Assembly (NCBI RefSeq): GCF_001633165.1
Contig: NZ_CP015418.1
Span: 620,001 to 684,000 of the forward strand
Source: Rhodovulum sulfidophilum DSM 1374
GTDB taxonomy: Bacteria > Pseudomonadota > Alphaproteobacteria > Rhodobacterales > Rhodobacteraceae
DNA: 64,000 nucleotides
Direction of reading: 5' to 3'
Below are positions 38,265 through 48,638 of this stretch, in pieces; within the stretch, counting starts at the first letter, position 1; every line of letters starts with the position of its first letter. The notes under the pieces are model-generated. The model saw only the letters and a program-made list of their open reading frames with translations, was not told the origin of the DNA and did no database searches. Position numbers and translations under genes: made by a program.

Positions 38265-40102
38265 TCCGCCGCCTCCGTGCCGATGAAGCCCCCCGATTGC
38301 CGTGCCCAGAACCGTGCGTAAAGCCCGTCTTTCGCCAGCAACTCGGAATGGCTGCCATCCTCGGCGATGCGACCGTCCTCCAGCACCACGATCCGGTCCA
38401 TATGGGCGATGGTCGACAGCCGGTGCGCGATGGCGATCACGGTCTTGCCCTCCATCACCCGGTACAGCGTCTGCTGAATCACCGCCTCGACCTCGGAATC
38501 GAGCGCCGAGGTCGCCTCGTCCAGCACCAGGATCGGCGCGTCCTTCAGGATCGCCCGGGCCAGCGCCACCCGCTGCCGCTGGCCGCCCGAAAGCTTGACG
38601 CCCCGCTCGCCGACATGGGCGTCATAGCCGCGGCGCCCCTCGGGATCCTTCAGATCGAGGATGAAGTCATGCGCCTCGGCCCGTTTCGCCGCCGCGATCA
38701 TCTCCTCCTCGCCGGCCTCGGGGCGGCCATAGAGGATGTTCTCGCGCACCGAGCGATGCATCAGGCTGGCATCCTGACCGACCATGCCGATCTGTCGGCG
38801 CAGGCTTTCCTGGGTGACGCGGGAGATGTCCTGACCGTCGATCAGGATCTGCCCGGCCTCGGGATCGTAGAACCGCAAAAGCAGCTTGACGAGGGTCGAT
38901 TTACCGGCGCCCGAGCGGCCCACCAGCCCCACCTTCTCGCCCGGTTTCAGCGCCAGCTCGACCCCCTCGAGCCCGCCCGAGCCGCGCCCGTAATGATGGG
39001 TCAGGGACCGGAACTCGACCCGCCCCTCGCGGAATTCCAGGTCGGTCGCGTCGGGGGCGTCGACCAGAGCGATCGGCTGGGCGATGGTCTCCATCCCCTC
39101 GGCGACGACACCGAGCGAGCGGAAGAAGCTCGACATCGCCCACATGATCCAGCCGGTCATCGAATTCAGCCGGAGCGTCAGAGCCGTCGCCGCCGCCACC
39201 ACGCCGACGCTGGCCTGCCCCTGCATCCACAGCGCGATGGCCCAGCCCACGACCCCCACGATCAAGAGCCCGTTCAGCACCACCAGCGCCACATCCATGG
39301 TGGTGATGATCCGCATCTCGGTGCCGAAGGCCTTGCGCAACCCTTCGATCGCCTCGCGGGCATAGGTCAGTTCGCGGTCGTGATGGGCGAACATCTTGAC
39401 CGAATGGATGTTGGTATAGGCATCGACCACCCGCCCGGTCAGGGTGCTTCGGGCATCCGACGAAGCCTTCGAGGCCACGCCGACATTTTTCATCGTCCAG
39501 CGCACCAGCGCCGCGTAAAGCCCCAGCCAGATCAGCAAGGGCAGCATCAGCCGCGGATCGGCCTGGCCCAGCAGAACCAGCGCGCCGCCGAAATAGGCCA
39601 GCGCATAGGCAATCGCGTCGAAGACCTGAAACACCGCCTCGCCCGCCGCGGGCGGGGTCTGCATCTGCCGGTTGGCGATGCGACCGGCAAAGTCGTTCTC
39701 GAACCAGCCGACCGACTGACGCAACACATGGGAATGCGCCCGCCAGCGGATCAGCGCGCCGAAATTCGGCATGATCGCGTTGTTCAGCACCGCCGCGTCC
39801 AGGGCCTGTATCAAGGGCCGGAGGATCAGGATGAACAGCGCCAGACCGATCAGGGCCGCCCCGTGCTCGTGCCAGACCTGCTCGGGCGCGCCCGAGGACA
39901 GAATGTCGACCAGCCGCCCCATCACGTCGATCAGCCATATCTCGACGAAGGCGCTCAGCAGCGACAGCACCGCGGCGATCGCGAAGACCTTGCGGAAGGG
40001 CCGCATATAGGCCGCCAGGAACGGCCATAACCGGTTGGGCGGGGTGTCCGTCTGCGCATGCGGCGCATAGGGGTCGATCAGGTTTTCGAAATACCGGAAC
40101 AT
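38261..40102 (-). CDS. ABC exporter (fused permease and ATPase)
   Basis: A 613-aa half-transporter of the MsbA/multidrug type. The membrane domain (about 30-340) has six predicted helices, e.g. VFAIAAVLSLLSAFVEIWLI and GLALFILILRPLIQAL. The ATPase domain has Walker A GRSGAGKSTLVKLLL, signature LSGGQRQRVALARAI and Walker B ILVLDEATSALD. It would work as a homodimer or with another half. The substrate is unknown. ATG 40102 (MFRYFENLIDPY) is chosen as the conserved start. Confidence 0.9.
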   Translation of the reverse strand: MFRYFENLIDPYAPHAQTDTPPNRLWPFLAAYMRPFRKVFAIAAVLSLLSAFVEIWLIDVMGRLVDILSSGAPEQVWHEHGAALIGLALFILILRPLIQALDAAVLNNAIMPNFGALIRWRAHSHVLRQSVGWFENDFAGRIANRQMQTPPAAGEAVFQVFDAIAYALAYFGGALVLLGQADPRLMLPLLIWLGLYAALVRWTMKNVGVASKASSDARSTLTGRVVDAYTNIHSVKMFAHHDRELTYAREAIEGLRKAFGTEMRIITTMDVALVVLNGLLIVGVVGWAIALWMQGQASVGVVAAATALTLRLNSMTGWIMWAMSSFFRSLGVVAEGMETIAQPIALVDAPDATDLEFREGRVEFRSLTHHYGRGSGGLEGVELALKPGEKVGLVGRSGAGKSTLVKLLLRFYDPEAGQILIDGQDISRVTQESLRRQIGMVGQDASLMHRSVRENILYGRPEAGEEEMIAAAKRAEAHDFILDLKDPEGRRGYDAHVGERGVKLSGGQRQRVALARAILKDAPILVLDEATSALDSEVEAVIQQTLYRVMEGKTVIAIAHRLSTIAHMDRIVVLEDGRIAEDGSHSELLAKDGLYARFWARQSGGFIGTEAAE

Positions 40103-40151
40103 GGGATCACGCCTCGCGGAAACTCGCCGCACTCTAGCGCCGCCCCCGCCC

Positions 40152-40171
40152 CCGGGAAACCAGGTTCCCGG
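40152..40171 (-). terminator. hairpin after the CCA transferase gene
   Basis: CCGGGAA (40152-40158) pairs with TTCCCGG (40165-40171) around a 6-nt loop, 3 nt past the stop codon on the minus strand. There is no U tract. Confidence 0.4.
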
Positions 40172-40173
40172 TC

Positions 40174-41343
40174 CTAGTCGCCGCGCCCCGCCAGGGCGAT
40201 CAGCGCCGCGCGGTCGAGCCGGAAGTCCGACGCGATCCAGTCCGCCTCAAGACGCTTCAGCATCTGTCCCAGCGCGGGTCCGGAAAACCGCGGCATCAGA
40301 TCGGCGGCCGCGACCGGAAAGCGCGCTTGGGCGCCACGCGCGATCTCGGCCCCGAGACCTTCGGGCAAGTCCAAACCCAGCGAAGCCGCACGCAGCAGGG
40401 CCGCGTCCCGTGCCACCTCGGGCCCGACACGATAGGCCAGCACCGCCGGTCCCTCGCCCGCCGCCGCGCCCTCGACAATACGGCCGAGCCGCCTGGCCTC
40501 GGCCTTGCTCAGCCGCAGCCGCCCGGCCACGTCCTCGCCGCCCAGCGCCGCCAGCCGCCGGATCGGATCGGGGGCGAGCGCCAGCGCCGCTTCGAAATGG
40601 ATCAGGACCGGCAACACCCGCGGATCGGCTCCGGGAAGGGTCCGCGCCAGAACGCCCGTCGCGGCCATCGCCGCGATGCTCGGCCCCGGATCGGCCGCGG
40701 CCAGCAGCTTCTTCAGTTCGGCGCCAATCCTTTCGCAGGAAAGCGTCTCTATTCCGGCCGAATTCGTGGCGCAGGCGGCCAGCCCCTCGGGGTCGAGCCC
40801 GTTCGACGGATCGCCATACCAGGCATGGAACCGGAAGAAACGCAGGATCCGCAGATAATCCTCGCGGATGCGGGCATCGGCATCGTCGATGAAGCGCAGC
40901 CGCCGCGCCCGCAGGTCGGGCATGCCGCCCAGCGGGTCCAGCACCTCGCCCGCGGGGGTGGCGTAAAGCGCGTTCATGGTGAAGTCGCGGCGCCGGGCGT
41001 CTTCCTCGGGGCTGTCGGCAAAGGCCACCACCGCCCGACGCCCGAAGGTTTCGACATCGCGGCGGAAGGTCGTCACCTCATGCGGGACATGCGCTGCCAC
41101 CACCGTCACCGTGCCATGGTCGAACCCGGTCGGCACCGCCTTCAGACCGGCCGCCTGGGCCAGCTCCATCACCTTGCCGGGACGGGCATCGGTGGCGATG
41201 TCGATATCGCTCACGGCGACGCCGAGCAGCGCGTTGCGCACGCAGCCACCGACGAACAGCGCCCGGTATCCGGCATCCGTCAGCAGCGCACAGACCGCCT
41301 GGGTGTGATCGGCGAAGAATGGGTCGCCCGAGACCCGGGTCAC
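40174..41343 (-). CDS. cca: CCA tRNA nucleotidyltransferase
   Basis: A 389-aa class II nucleotidyltransferase that adds or repairs the 3' CCA of tRNAs. The flexible-loop motif is FVGGCVRNALLG, the metal motif is SDIDIATDA, and RRDFTMNALYA and REDYLRILRFFRF follow. The start is GTG 41343, overlapping the upstream Nudix stop as GTGA; the frame open further upstream has no homology. At least one tRNA gene here already encodes CCA, so repair would be the main role for that tRNA. Confidence 0.93.
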   Translation of the reverse strand: MTRVSGDPFFADHTQAVCALLTDAGYRALFVGGCVRNALLGVAVSDIDIATDARPGKVMELAQAAGLKAVPTGFDHGTVTVVAAHVPHEVTTFRRDVETFGRRAVVAFADSPEEDARRRDFTMNALYATPAGEVLDPLGGMPDLRARRLRFIDDADARIREDYLRILRFFRFHAWYGDPSNGLDPEGLAACATNSAGIETLSCERIGAELKKLLAAADPGPSIAAMAATGVLARTLPGADPRVLPVLIHFEAALALAPDPIRRLAALGGEDVAGRLRLSKAEARRLGRIVEGAAAGEGPAVLAYRVGPEVARDAALLRAASLGLDLPEGLGAEIARGAQARFPVAAADLMPRFSGPALGQMLKRLEADWIASDFRLDRAALIALAGRGD

Positions 41344-41936
41344 GCAGAGACCCGCTCGGCCAGCGCGCGCAGGATGCGCGCGGTCGCGCCCCAGATGTAA
41401 TAGGGGCCGTAGGGCACCGTGTAATAATAGCGCCGCTGGCCGCGCCACATCCGGGACTGGATCGAAAAGCGGGCCGGGTCGCTGACATGCGCGAAAGGCA
41501 CGTCGAACACCTCGTCGACCTCGCCCGCCTCGGGGATACGCGGGAAATCCTCGGCGATCCGGCCCAGAACGGGGGTGACGGTAAAGCCGGTCACGGTCTC
41601 ATGCGGCGGCATCGTGCCGAGGATCTCGACGCCGGCCTCGGGCAGGCCGATCTCTTCGCGGGCCTCGCGGAGCGCCGCCCGGGGCGCATCCTCGCCCGGC
41701 TCGAGCTTGCCGCCGGGAAAGGCGATCTGGCCGGGATGATGCTTGAGCCGGGACGAGCGTTTCGTCAGCACCAGCCGGGTCCCGCCCGGCGCGGGCCAGA
41801 ACGCCACCAGCACCGCCGCCGGGCGCAGCACCCGGCCCTCGGGCAGGACGAAACCGGGGTTCAGGTCATGATCCGAGGTCTCGCATCCCGGCCGGGCCAG
41901 CGCCGCGGCGAGCCCGTCGAACGGATCACTCGGCAT
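41340..41936 (-). CDS. Nudix CoA pyrophosphatase-like hydrolase
   Basis: A 198-aa Nudix protein. LTKRSSRLKHHPGQIAFPGGK is the UPF0035 signature that marks coenzyme A pyrophosphatases, followed by the Nudix box GGKLEPGEDAPRAALREAREEIGL. It probably hydrolyses CoA or its derivatives. ATG 41936 lies 11 nt inside the 3' end of hslO, and the gene ends overlapping cca, so hslO-nudix-cca appear translationally coupled. Confidence 0.9.
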   Translation of the reverse strand: MPSDPFDGLAAALARPGCETSDHDLNPGFVLPEGRVLRPAAVLVAFWPAPGGTRLVLTKRSSRLKHHPGQIAFPGGKLEPGEDAPRAALREAREEIGLPEAGVEILGTMPPHETVTGFTVTPVLGRIAEDFPRIPEAGEVDEVFDVPFAHVSDPARFSIQSRMWRGQRRYYYTVPYGPYYIWGATARILRALAERVSA

Positions 41937-42930
41937 CGGGGTCCTTCTCCGCCTCGAAGCCGAGCGTCGCGGGGTCAAGCTCGTAATGCGCGCCGCAGAA
42001 CTGGCAATCGGCGGTGACGATACCCTCGGGCGTCGTCATGTGACCGATATCCTTGGCCGAATAGATCGACAGGCTCTGCCGCACCCGGTCCTCGGAGCAG
42101 GTACAGCCGAACTGCACCCGCTGCGGGTCGAAGACGCGGGGCCGTTCCTCGTGAAACAGCCGCACCAGCAGATCGGTCGGATGCACGCGCGGGCCGACCA
42201 GCTCGATCTCCTCGACCGTGTCGAGCAGGATATTGGCGCGGCTCCAGTTCTCGGCCTGATCGCCTTCCAGCATGTCCTCGGCCTGCAGCAGACCCTCGTC
42301 GCCGCTGCCGCCCTCGGGGGTCTGCGGGATCGAGGCCTTGGGCATCATCTGCAGCATCACCCCGCCCGCGCGCCAGTGTTCGTCCTTGTCCGCCCCGGGC
42401 AGGATCGCGCGGCCGAAACTGAGCGCGAAACGGGTGGGAAGCTGTTCGGACTGCGCGAAATAGGTCTCTGCACAGGCCGAAAGCGAGCCCCCGGAAATCG
42501 GCGTGATGCCCTGATAAGGCACCGTCCCCGCGCCCTGGTCGAGCAGCACGGCGAAATAACCCTGACCGATCTGCGAAAACGGGTCGGCCCCAGCATCCAG
42601 CCGATCCTCGTCGAAACTGGCATAGGCGCGGATCCGCGCCGGGGCACCGTCTTCGGTGGGCGCGTAGTAATCCGTCGCGATCAGCCGCGCGGGACCGTCG
42701 CCGCGCACCTGCAGGCTGAGCTTCCAGCGCAGCTTGATGGTCTGGCCGATCAGCGCGGTCAGCAAGGCGGTCTCGGCCACCAGCGCCTCGATGGCGGGCG
42801 GGTAGTCATGTTGCGCCAGCACGCGGTCGAGCACGCCGTCCAGACGGGCGACCCGTCCGCGCACATCGCTGCGGTCAAGCTGGAAGGGCAGGACGGTATC
42901 GTCCCAGGCGATCTGCGATCCGATGGACAT
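41926..42930 (-). CDS. hslO: redox-regulated chaperone Hsp33
   Basis: A 334-aa holdase activated by oxidative unfolding. The N-terminal substrate domain starts MSIGSQIAWDDTVLPFQLDR and contains LGGSLSA-like ISGGSLSACAE. The C-terminal zinc switch keeps all four cysteines: CTC in FGCTCSEDRVRQS and CQFC in ADCQFCGAHYEL. It binds unfolding proteins during heat plus oxidative stress. The promoter region contains a palindromic TATA element shared with the divergent Nudix gene. Confidence 0.95.
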   Translation of the reverse strand: MSIGSQIAWDDTVLPFQLDRSDVRGRVARLDGVLDRVLAQHDYPPAIEALVAETALLTALIGQTIKLRWKLSLQVRGDGPARLIATDYYAPTEDGAPARIRAYASFDEDRLDAGADPFSQIGQGYFAVLLDQGAGTVPYQGITPISGGSLSACAETYFAQSEQLPTRFALSFGRAILPGADKDEHWRAGGVMLQMMPKASIPQTPEGGSGDEGLLQAEDMLEGDQAENWSRANILLDTVEEIELVGPRVHPTDLLVRLFHEERPRVFDPQRVQFGCTCSEDRVRQSLSIYSAKDIGHMTTPEGIVTADCQFCGAHYELDPATLGFEAEKDPDAE

Positions 42931-42962
42931 GGGGTTTCCTTGGGGTCTGGGCCTTGCCATAC

Positions 42963-42997
42963 CCGCCTTATATAGAGGCGGAAAGGCAAGCACAAAG
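42963..42997. promoter_or_regulatory. hslO promoter with palindromic -10 region
   Basis: For hslO (minus) TTTGTG (42996-42991), a 16-bp spacer and TATATA (42974-42969). The -10 sits inside CCGCCT-TATATAG-AGGCGG (42963-42981), an inverted repeat with a 7-nt centre. The divergent Nudix gene at 43006 could use the same TATA on the plus strand. Confidence 0.45.
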
Positions 42998-43005
42998 AGG
43001 CGGCG

Positions 43006-43452
43006 ATGATCCGGAGATACGGCGAGACGGTGCAACGCGACCGGCGCTACAGGTTCCGGCCGGGCGCCTATGCGCTGCTCGAACGCGACGGAATGCTGCT
43101 GCTGACCCATCAACAGGCGCCGGTTCCGGAATACCAGCTTCCGGGCGGCGGCATCGATCTGGGCGAATCGCCGATCCAGGCGCTGCATCGCGAAGTCTTC
43201 GAGGAAACCGGCTGGCGAATCGCGCTGCGGCGCAGGCTGGGCGCGTTCCGCCGTTTCACCTTCATGCCCGAATACGAGATCTGGGCCGAGAAGCTCTGCA
43301 CCGTCTATCTGGGCCGGCCCGTCCGCCCCCATGGTGCGCCGGGCGAGCCCGGCCATACCGCCGTCTGGATGCCGCCCGACATGGCGCTCGGGCGGCTGGG
43401 CAATGCCGGCGACCGCGCGATGCTGCATCGCTGGCTGGGGCAGATCCGCTAG
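43006..43452 (+). CDS. Nudix hydrolase
   Basis: A 148-aa Nudix protein. The box is GGGIDLGESPIQALHREVFEETGW, preceded by PVPEYQLPGGG. The substrate is unknown. The N-terminus MIRRYGETVQRDRRYRFRPG resembles ADP-ribose/NTP-type Nudix enzymes of alphaproteobacteria. Its TAG stop overlaps the TAG stop of the convergent gene at 43449 in a shared CTAG, so no terminator separates them. Confidence 0.88.
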   Translation: MIRRYGETVQRDRRYRFRPGAYALLERDGMLLLTHQQAPVPEYQLPGGGIDLGESPIQALHREVFEETGWRIALRRRLGAFRRFTFMPEYEIWAEKLCTVYLGRPVRPHGAPGEPGHTAVWMPPDMALGRLGNAGDRAMLHRWLGQIR

Positions 43453-44708
43453 CCGAACTCGAACAGGACCGCCGAGACGTCATCGGGAAACTCGTCTCGC
43501 CCGGCAAAGAAGGTCAGCCCCGCCTGGATCGCATCGAGAAAGGCCGGGCCGCGCGTGGCGGCATGGGTCTCGATCAGGAACCGCAACCCGTCATCGCCAA
43601 GCTGCGCGCCGTCCGGAGCCGGGCATTCGGTGATACCGTCCGAGACCAGAAGCAGCCGGTCGCCCGGCCGCAGCCCGACCTCGCAGCCCTCGAAACCGGC
43701 GCCCGGGATCAGCCCGAGCGGCAGGCCCCCATCGCCGAGACAATCGAGGCTGCCATCGGCCCGACACAGCACCGGATGCGGATGGCCCGCCTGGACAAAG
43801 CGCATCCGCCCGGTATCGAGCGTCACGATGGCCAGCAGAAGCGTGAAGTAATGCTCGGTCTCGATATCCTCGAGGAACAGCCTGTTGAGATGCGCGGCGA
43901 CCTCCTCGGGCGGGCGGGCGCGGTACTGCCCGCCGGGCGCGGGTTCCAGCGCGATGTTCTGGTCGGGCGAGCGCGAGCCCAGAAGCCCGGCCAGACGCGC
44001 GGTCAGCATGGCCGAACTGATGCCATGACCCGAGACATCGGCCGAGAACAGCCCGACCTCGCCGGGACCGGCAGGAAAGAAACCGACCAGATCGCCGCCG
44101 ACATGGCCGCAGGGGCGCAAAAGCAGCGACACTTCGGAGGCGCCGAACCGGCGGTGGCGTTCGGGCACCAGCGATTGCTGCAACTTGCGGGCCTCGGCCA
44201 GATCGCGGTCGAGCGCGTCGTAAAGCGTGCGCAACTCGGCCAGCGCGTCGGTCAGCTGACGGTTCTTGTCGCGCAGCTGATGTTCCATCCTCAGGATGCG
44301 TTCGCCCGAGGCGATGCGCGCGCGCAGCTCGCTGGAATTGACCGGCTTGGTGAGGAATTCATCGGCCCCGACATCCAGCCCGTGGATCATCTCGACGGTT
44401 TCGGATTTCGAGGTCAGCAGAATGAAATAACCGTAGCTTTCGCGCGGCAGAGCCCGGAAGGCCCGGCAGAATTCGGGCCCGTCCATGCCCGGCATCATCC
44501 AGTCGCTGATGATCAGGTCGACCGGCTGCGCGCGACAGATCTCAAGCGCCTCCTCGCCCGAACCGCATTCGGCGACGTCATATCCCCAACGCTCCAGCAA
44601 GGCGCGCAGGATACGCCGCTGCAGGCGGCTGTCATCGACCAGAAGCACCAGCCGGACGAGGCTGGAACCGGTCGGGTCGAGAGGATGCGTGTCTGGCTGG
44701 GCGTTCAC
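43449..44708 (-). CDS. response regulator with PP2C-type phosphatase output
   Basis: A 419-aa two-domain signalling protein. The receiver (about 18-135) has the phosphoacceptor D69 (LIISDWMMPG), acidic D25/D26, and K121 in LTKPVN. A coiled linker (about 135-180) joins it to a SpoIIE/RsbU PP2C serine phosphatase domain (DLVGFFPAGPGEVGLFSADVSGHGISSAM, LLLVSDGITE). Such proteins dephosphorylate anti-sigma antagonists in partner-switching systems; RbaY of Rhodobacter has this layout. No kinase or antagonist gene is adjacent. It is divergent from an Hpt gene. Confidence 0.9.
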   Translation of the reverse strand: MNAQPDTHPLDPTGSSLVRLVLLVDDSRLQRRILRALLERWGYDVAECGSGEEALEICRAQPVDLIISDWMMPGMDGPEFCRAFRALPRESYGYFILLTSKSETVEMIHGLDVGADEFLTKPVNSSELRARIASGERILRMEHQLRDKNRQLTDALAELRTLYDALDRDLAEARKLQQSLVPERHRRFGASEVSLLLRPCGHVGGDLVGFFPAGPGEVGLFSADVSGHGISSAMLTARLAGLLGSRSPDQNIALEPAPGGQYRARPPEEVAAHLNRLFLEDIETEHYFTLLLAIVTLDTGRMRFVQAGHPHPVLCRADGSLDCLGDGGLPLGLIPGAGFEGCEVGLRPGDRLLLVSDGITECPAPDGAQLGDDGLRFLIETHAATRGPAFLDAIQAGLTFFAGRDEFPDDVSAVLFEFG

Positions 44709-44873
44709 GGGAGTCCCGGTCCTGATCTGCGATCGTGCATAAAGGCGTCGACTTAACGCCCCATGAATGTGCGAATTCGACCCATCTGCCCGGGTAGGGA
44801 TAAGAAGACGTTAAGCCGTGTTCCTTAGCGTCGGATCCCGGAACGGATAGGACAAGCCGATGGAGTATGTGTG
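44709..44873. promoter_or_regulatory. divergent region between phosphatase and Hpt genes
   Basis: This 165-nt spacer must hold both promoters. It is less GC-rich than its surroundings and contains two TTAA-bearing elements (about 44753-44757 and 44811-44815), but not at the 7-nt spacing of a CtrA box. I could not fix promoters. Confidence 0.35.
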
Positions 44874-45203
44874 ATGATCGACTGGACTCGCGTTGACGAA
44901 TTGCGTTGCGAAGTCGGCGAAGACGCCTTCGACGAGGTGCTGGAACTGTTTCTCGAAGAGGTCGACGAGGTGATCGGCCGTCTGGACCCGGAACGCGACC
45001 CGGCCGATCTGGCGGCCGACCTGCATTTCGTGCGCGGCTCGGCGCTCAATCTCGGCTTGAGGGATTTCTGCATGCGCTGCCAGGGCATCGAGCATCAGCT
45101 TGCGCAACGCGAAAGCATCGATCTCGCGCCCTTGCTTGCGGCCTATGCCGGCTCGAAGGCCGAGCTTCTGACCCGGGCCCGGACCCGGCGCGACGTCGCC
45201 TGA
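44874..45203 (+). CDS. histidine phosphotransfer (Hpt) domain protein
   Basis: A 109-aa single-domain protein. The phosphorylatable histidine is H51 in [13 protein letters not shown], the Hpt signature (H-x-x-x-G-S-x-x-x-L-G). The rest is helical ([39 protein letters not shown]). It would shuttle phosphate between a hybrid kinase and a response regulator; the adjacent divergent receiver-phosphatase is the obvious candidate partner. GGAG lies 8 nt before ATG 44874; the GTG one codon earlier is also possible. Confidence 0.85.
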   Translation: MIDWTRVDELRCEVGEDAFDEVLELFLEEVDEVIGRLDPERDPADLAADLHFVRGSALNLGLRDFCMRCQGIEHQLAQRESIDLAPLLAAYAGSKAELLTRARTRRDVA

Positions 45204-45222
45204 CCCGGATCCCGGCCCCCGG

Positions 45223-46470
45223 TCAGATCAGGAAATCGGCCAGCGTCGGGTCGTCGGTGATGTCGCGATAGGTCAGGCCCTGCGCGTCCATGCGCGCGAA
45301 GAGCGCGCTGAAATTGCGGGCTTCGGCGGTTTCGATCCCGATCAGGACAGTGCCGAAATTGCGGGCCGACTTCTTGAGATACTCGAACCGGGCGATATCG
45401 TCCTGCGGTCCCAGCAGGTCGAGAAAGTCGCGCAGCGCGCCGGGCCGCTGCGGCATCCGCAGAATGAAATACTTCTTCAGCCCGGAAAACCGCTGGGCGC
45501 GTTCCTTGACCTCGGGCAGCCGCTCGAAATCGAAATTGCCGCCCGAGGTGACGCAGATCACCGACTTGCCCGCGATCTCGTCGGCAAGCTCGGGCAACAC
45601 GTCGATCGACATCGCGCCGGCGGGCTCCAGCACGATCCCCTCGACATTCAGCAATTCGAGGATGGTGGTGCAGACCCGGTCCTCGGGCGCGCGCAGCACA
45701 TGCGCCGGGTCGATGCCCTTAAGCCGGTCGAAGGTCCGCGCCCCGATCCGCGCCACCGCCGCCCCGTCGACGAAAGTGTCGACCCCGGGCAGCGTCACCG
45801 GCGCGCCCTCGGCCAGCGCCGCGGTCAGCGAGGCGCCGCCCACCGGCTCGACGAAGCGGAACCCGATCCCGGGCGCGGTCTCGCGCAGGAACGACACCAC
45901 CCCGGCCGCCAGACCGCCGCCGCCCACCGGCAGGATCACCATGTCGGGCGTGTGATAAAGCACCGACATCAGCTCGACCGCGACCGAGGCCTGGCCCTCG
46001 ATCACGTCCTCGTCGTCGAAGGGGGCGAGGAAATGGCCCCCGACCTCGCGGCAATAGCCCTGGGCCGAGGCCAGCGTGTCGTCGAAATAATCGCCGGTCA
46101 GCCGGATCTCGATATTGTCGCCGCCGAACAGGCGGGTCTTGCCGATTTTCTGCTGCGGCGTCGTCACCGGCATGAAGATCACGCCGCGCACGCCGAAATG
46201 GCGGCAGGCGAAGGCCACGCCCTGGGCATGGTTGCCCGCGCTCGCACAGACGAAGACCGGCGGCTCGTCCGCCGCCGCCAGCACCTTGCGCATGGCGTTG
46301 AAGGCACCGCGCAGCTTGTAGGACCGCACCGGGCTGAGGTCCTCGCGCTTGAGCCAGATATCGGCCTTGTAGCGTTCGGACAGATGCAGGTTGCGTTGCA
46401 GCGGTGTGGGCGGGAACAGCGCGCGCATCGCCTTTTCGGCAGCACGGGCCTTTGCGGCGAAATCGGTCAT
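45223..46470 (-). CDS. ilvA: threonine ammonia-lyase (threonine deaminase)
   Basis: A 415-aa PLP enzyme that converts threonine to 2-oxobutanoate, opening isoleucine synthesis. The PLP lysine is in [16 protein letters not shown], and the phosphate-binding glycine loop is [11 protein letters not shown]. The C-terminal ~80 residues form a single ACT-like regulatory domain ([20 protein letters not shown]). Homology fixes ATG 46470; the frame is open for 1.5 kb upstream but only mirrors argG. Confidence 0.95.
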   Translation of the reverse strand: MTDFAAKARAAEKAMRALFPPTPLQRNLHLSERYKADIWLKREDLSPVRSYKLRGAFNAMRKVLAAADEPPVFVCASAGNHAQGVAFACRHFGVRGVIFMPVTTPQQKIGKTRLFGGDNIEIRLTGDYFDDTLASAQGYCREVGGHFLAPFDDEDVIEGQASVAVELMSVLYHTPDMVILPVGGGGLAAGVVSFLRETAPGIGFRFVEPVGGASLTAALAEGAPVTLPGVDTFVDGAAVARIGARTFDRLKGIDPAHVLRAPEDRVCTTILELLNVEGIVLEPAGAMSIDVLPELADEIAGKSVICVTSGGNFDFERLPEVKERAQRFSGLKKYFILRMPQRPGALRDFLDLLGPQDDIARFEYLKKSARNFGTVLIGIETAEARNFSALFARMDAQGLTYRDITDDPTLADFLI

Positions 46471-46599
46471 GGCGCAGCATTGGCGCGGATCGGCACCGGG
46501 TGCAAGCGGCGCCGAGGTCCCCATATCGCGGGTTCCCTTGCCCTGTCGCCGGAAAAGGGCTATCCGCCGCGCGTTGTCCGACAGTCGAAAGGTGGCCCC

Positions 46600-47832
<1,233 letters not shown>

Positions 47833-47839
47833 GCCCTTC

Positions 47840-47869
47840 GCGGGACCGGCCAAACCGTGCCGGTCCCGC
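47840..47869 (+). terminator. hairpin after argG
   Basis: GCGGGACCGGC (47840-47850) pairs perfectly with GCCGGTCCCGC (47859-47869), an 11-bp stem with an 8-nt loop, 8 nt past the stop. Only a weak pyrimidine stretch follows. Confidence 0.6.
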
Positions 47870-47968
47870 CTTCGTGAGCTCACGCGCTTGTGGGTTTCAC
47901 GGCCATTTGCCGGATGCCTATCCTTCTTCCCGAAGCGGAAAAGGAAGACGGGCAAAGGAAGACCGGCC

Positions 47969-48634
47969 ATGGCGATGTCCCTCAAGACGATAAAACCGGT
48001 CCTGCTGATTTGCGCGCTCGTGCTCGGCTACATGGCCGAGGGCGCCAAGGCCAGAGCCGCCGAGGCGGAAACGGCGATCTTCGCGGGCGGCTGCTTCTGG
48101 TGCGTCGAGGCCGATTTCGAAAGCGTTCCGGGCGTGAGCGGGGTGGTCTCGGGCTATACCGGCGGCGATGTCGAGGACCCGAGCTACCGGCAGGTGGCGC
48201 GCGGCGGCACCGGCCATGTCGAGGCTGTCGAGATCACCTATGACCCGGCCGTCATCAGCTATGAAAAGCTTGTCTCGCTGTTCTTCCGTTCGGTCGATCC
48301 GACCGATGCGGGCGGCCAGTTCTGCGACCGGGGCAAGACCTATACGACCGCAATTTTCGTCTCTGATCCGGCCGAAAGACGCGTGGCCGAACAGGCGAAG
48401 GCCGACGCCGGACAGGCCCTCGGCGCGCCAGTCGCGACCGAGATCCGGCCCGCCGCGACCTTCTGGCCGGCCGAGGCCTATCACCAGGACTATTACCGGA
48501 GCCGCGCGCTGATCCTGACCCGCTTCGGGCCGAAGACCAAGGCCGAGGCCTACAAGCTCTACCGCAAGGCCTGCGGCCGCGACGAGAGGGTGCGCGCACT
48601 CTGGGGCGACGCAGCCCCCTTCGCCGGGTCGTGA
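47969..48634 (+). CDS. msrA: exported peptide methionine sulfoxide reductase A
   Basis: A 221-aa MsrA with an N-terminal signal-like segment (SLKTIKPVLLICALVLGYMAEGAKARA), so it probably repairs oxidised methionine in periplasmic proteins. The catalytic site is C42 in AGGCFWCVEADFESVPGV. GYTGGDVEDPSYRQV and HVEAVEITYDP follow as in the family. AAAGGAAG lies upstream of ATG 47969. A frame open back to 47888 adds residues before the signal and is less likely. Confidence 0.92.
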   Translation: MAMSLKTIKPVLLICALVLGYMAEGAKARAAEAETAIFAGGCFWCVEADFESVPGVSGVVSGYTGGDVEDPSYRQVARGGTGHVEAVEITYDPAVISYEKLVSLFFRSVDPTDAGGQFCDRGKTYTTAIFVSDPAERRVAEQAKADAGQALGAPVATEIRPAATFWPAEAYHQDYYRSRALILTRFGPKTKAEAYKLYRKACGRDERVRALWGDAAPFAGS

Positions 48635-48638
48635 GGGC

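Noticed and set aside
44753..44815. CtrA box in the phosphatase-Hpt spacer
   Set aside because: Two TTAA elements are present but about 60 nt apart, not at the 7-nt spacing required.
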